A stretch of 31,166 nucleotides of DNA from Flavobacteriales bacterium UBA1937 (lineage in GTDB: Bacteria; Bacteroidota; Bacteroidia; Flavobacteriales; Weeksellaceae). The translations under genes and the position numbers were made by a program. Shown here in pieces: positions 30,273-31,166 of the stretch (within the stretch, counting starts at the first letter, position 1; each line of letters begins with the position of its first letter). The notes beneath the pieces were generated by a model that saw nothing but the letters and a program-made list of their open reading frames with translations, made no database searches and was not told where the DNA came from. The stretch lies in the NCBI GenBank assembly GCA_002337005.1, contig DDFD01000059.1, positions 1-31,166 of the forward strand, in the 5' to 3' direction.

Positions 30273-31166
30273 GTTGTGTCATATCCCAAAGATACTAAAA
30301 AATGAAAGCAATTCACAACGTGTATTGAAGTGAAAAAAAATAAATTAATGTTGTGTCATATCCCAAAGATACTAAAAAATGAAAGCAATTCACAACAGAG
30401 CTTGTATTATTAAAAAGAGAATTAGAGTTGTGTCATATCCCAAAGATACTAAAAAATGAAAGCAATTCACAACAATTGAATGGGGTAAAATTTTAGAAAA
30501 TTGGTTGTGTCATATCCCAAAGATACTAAAAAATGAAAGCAATTCACAACGATACACAGAGACTTTACTTGCTCACTGGGGTTGTGTCATATCCCAAAGA
30601 TACTAAAAAATGAAAGCAATTCACAACTGGGCAACAAGTTCCCAATCTAATCTAACAGTTGTGTCATATCCCAAAGATACTAAAAAATGAAAGCAATTCA
30701 CAACCTCACAGATATTCTGGCTGGCATCTCTGCCGTTGTGTCATATCCCAAAGATACTAAAAAATGAAAGCAATTCACAACCACGAACTGATATATTTGC
30801 GGTACAGGATAGTTGTGTCATATCCCAAAGATACTAAAAAATGAAAGCAATTCACAACTTCTCGTTTGGCGTTTTCTCTTTTCTAAATGTTGTGTCATAT
30901 CCCAAAGATACTAAAAAATGAAAGCAATTCACAACAATACCAACCATCCTTTGTGAGTAGCCTCAGTTGTGTCATATCCCAAAGATACTAAAAAATGAAA
31001 GCAATTCACAACTGCCAGACCTCAGAGGTAAGGATATGATTGGTTGTGTCATATCCCAAAGATACTAAAAAATGAAAGCAATTCACAACCTTCTGAATTA
31101 TTGGCAGAAATATCGTATAGTTGTGTCATATCCCAAAGATACTAAAAAATGAAAGCAATTCACAAC
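30273..31166 (-). CRISPR. CRISPR array, 12 identical 47-nt repeats and 11 spacers of 30 nt, transcribed from the minus strand
   Basis: Repeats start at 30273, 30350, 30427, 30504, 30581, 30658, 30735, 30812, 30889, 30966, 31043 and 31120; the period is exactly 77. All repeats look identical, including the one next to cas2. As written they begin GTTGTGTCATATCCC and end GAAAGCAATTCACAAC. Because the tracrRNA anti-repeat equals the 3' end as written, the functional crRNA repeat is the reverse complement (GTTGTGAATTGCTTTC...), so transcription runs leftwards towards cas2. The array meets the window edge at the last base of a repeat, so further spacers and a leader may lie beyond. I could not match spacers to targets. 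Confidence 0.98.
30287..30318 (-). promoter_or_regulatory. Promoter inside the CRISPR repeat (shown for the first repeat; present in all 12)
   Basis: Read on the minus strand, each repeat has TTG at its 2nd-4th base, 21 bp, then TATCTTTG at bases 26-33: an exact -7 box with allowed spacing. Transcription would begin in the last 6-12 bases of the repeat and run straight into the next spacer. The same octamer precedes three other genes or operons in this window. Confidence 0.6.

Overview
The window looks like chromosomal DNA of a Flavobacteriia member, most likely Weeksellaceae (Chryseobacterium/Cloacibacterium-like). The reasons are low GC (about one third), gliding/ABC genes gldF and gldG, TonB-dependent and porin-like outer-membrane proteins with MKKLFLxxAxALFGAxNAQ signal peptides, absence of clear Shine-Dalgarno sites, and many Bacteroidota-type promoters (TTG or TTTG, then 17-22 bp, then TAnnTTTG). 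The genus is an inference.

Layout. Positions 1-24349 are mostly ordinary core genes: the start of an outer-membrane protein, aroB, a TonB-dependent receptor, proline dehydrogenase, priA, dacB (PBP4), a small membrane protein, kbl, a HAD phosphatase, a MORN-type lipoprotein, an exported protein, a DUF4268 protein, a gldF / transglutaminase-like / gldG operon, hemJ, a SAM hydroxide adenosyltransferase-family gene, phoH, three tandem outer-membrane beta-barrel genes, ffh and two cold-shock-domain genes. Several gaps carry short interspersed or palindromic repeats: 5450-5535, 13749-14080, both sides of hemJ, and 29740-29876.

Positions 24865-31166 hold a type II-C CRISPR-Cas locus: a tracrRNA gene on the minus strand, then cas9, cas1 and cas2 on the plus strand, then 12 identical 47-nt repeats with 11 spacers of exactly 30 nt, running to the last base of the window. 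The tracrRNA anti-repeat shows that crRNAs must be read from the minus strand, opposite to the cas genes. Read that way, every repeat contains TTG-N21-TATCTTTG, a match to the Bacteroidota promoter. The same octamer is found in front of three ordinary genes or operons here. Each spacer may therefore have its own promoter, as in Neisseria II-C arrays but with Bacteroidota promoter chemistry. The tracrRNA has an exact TAnnTTTG box placed so that transcription would start at the first base of the anti-repeat.

The locus also looks mosaic. Base composition jumps from about 28-33% GC in cas9 to about 45-50% in cas1 and stays high through cas2, with the change at the 2-nt cas9/cas1 junction. A GC-rich inverted-repeat element separates cas1 from cas2, and Cas2 ends in QLELF, which resembles a sliding-clamp binding motif. 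Outside CRISPR, the strongest oddity is a transglutaminase-like gene translationally coupled between gldF and gldG.
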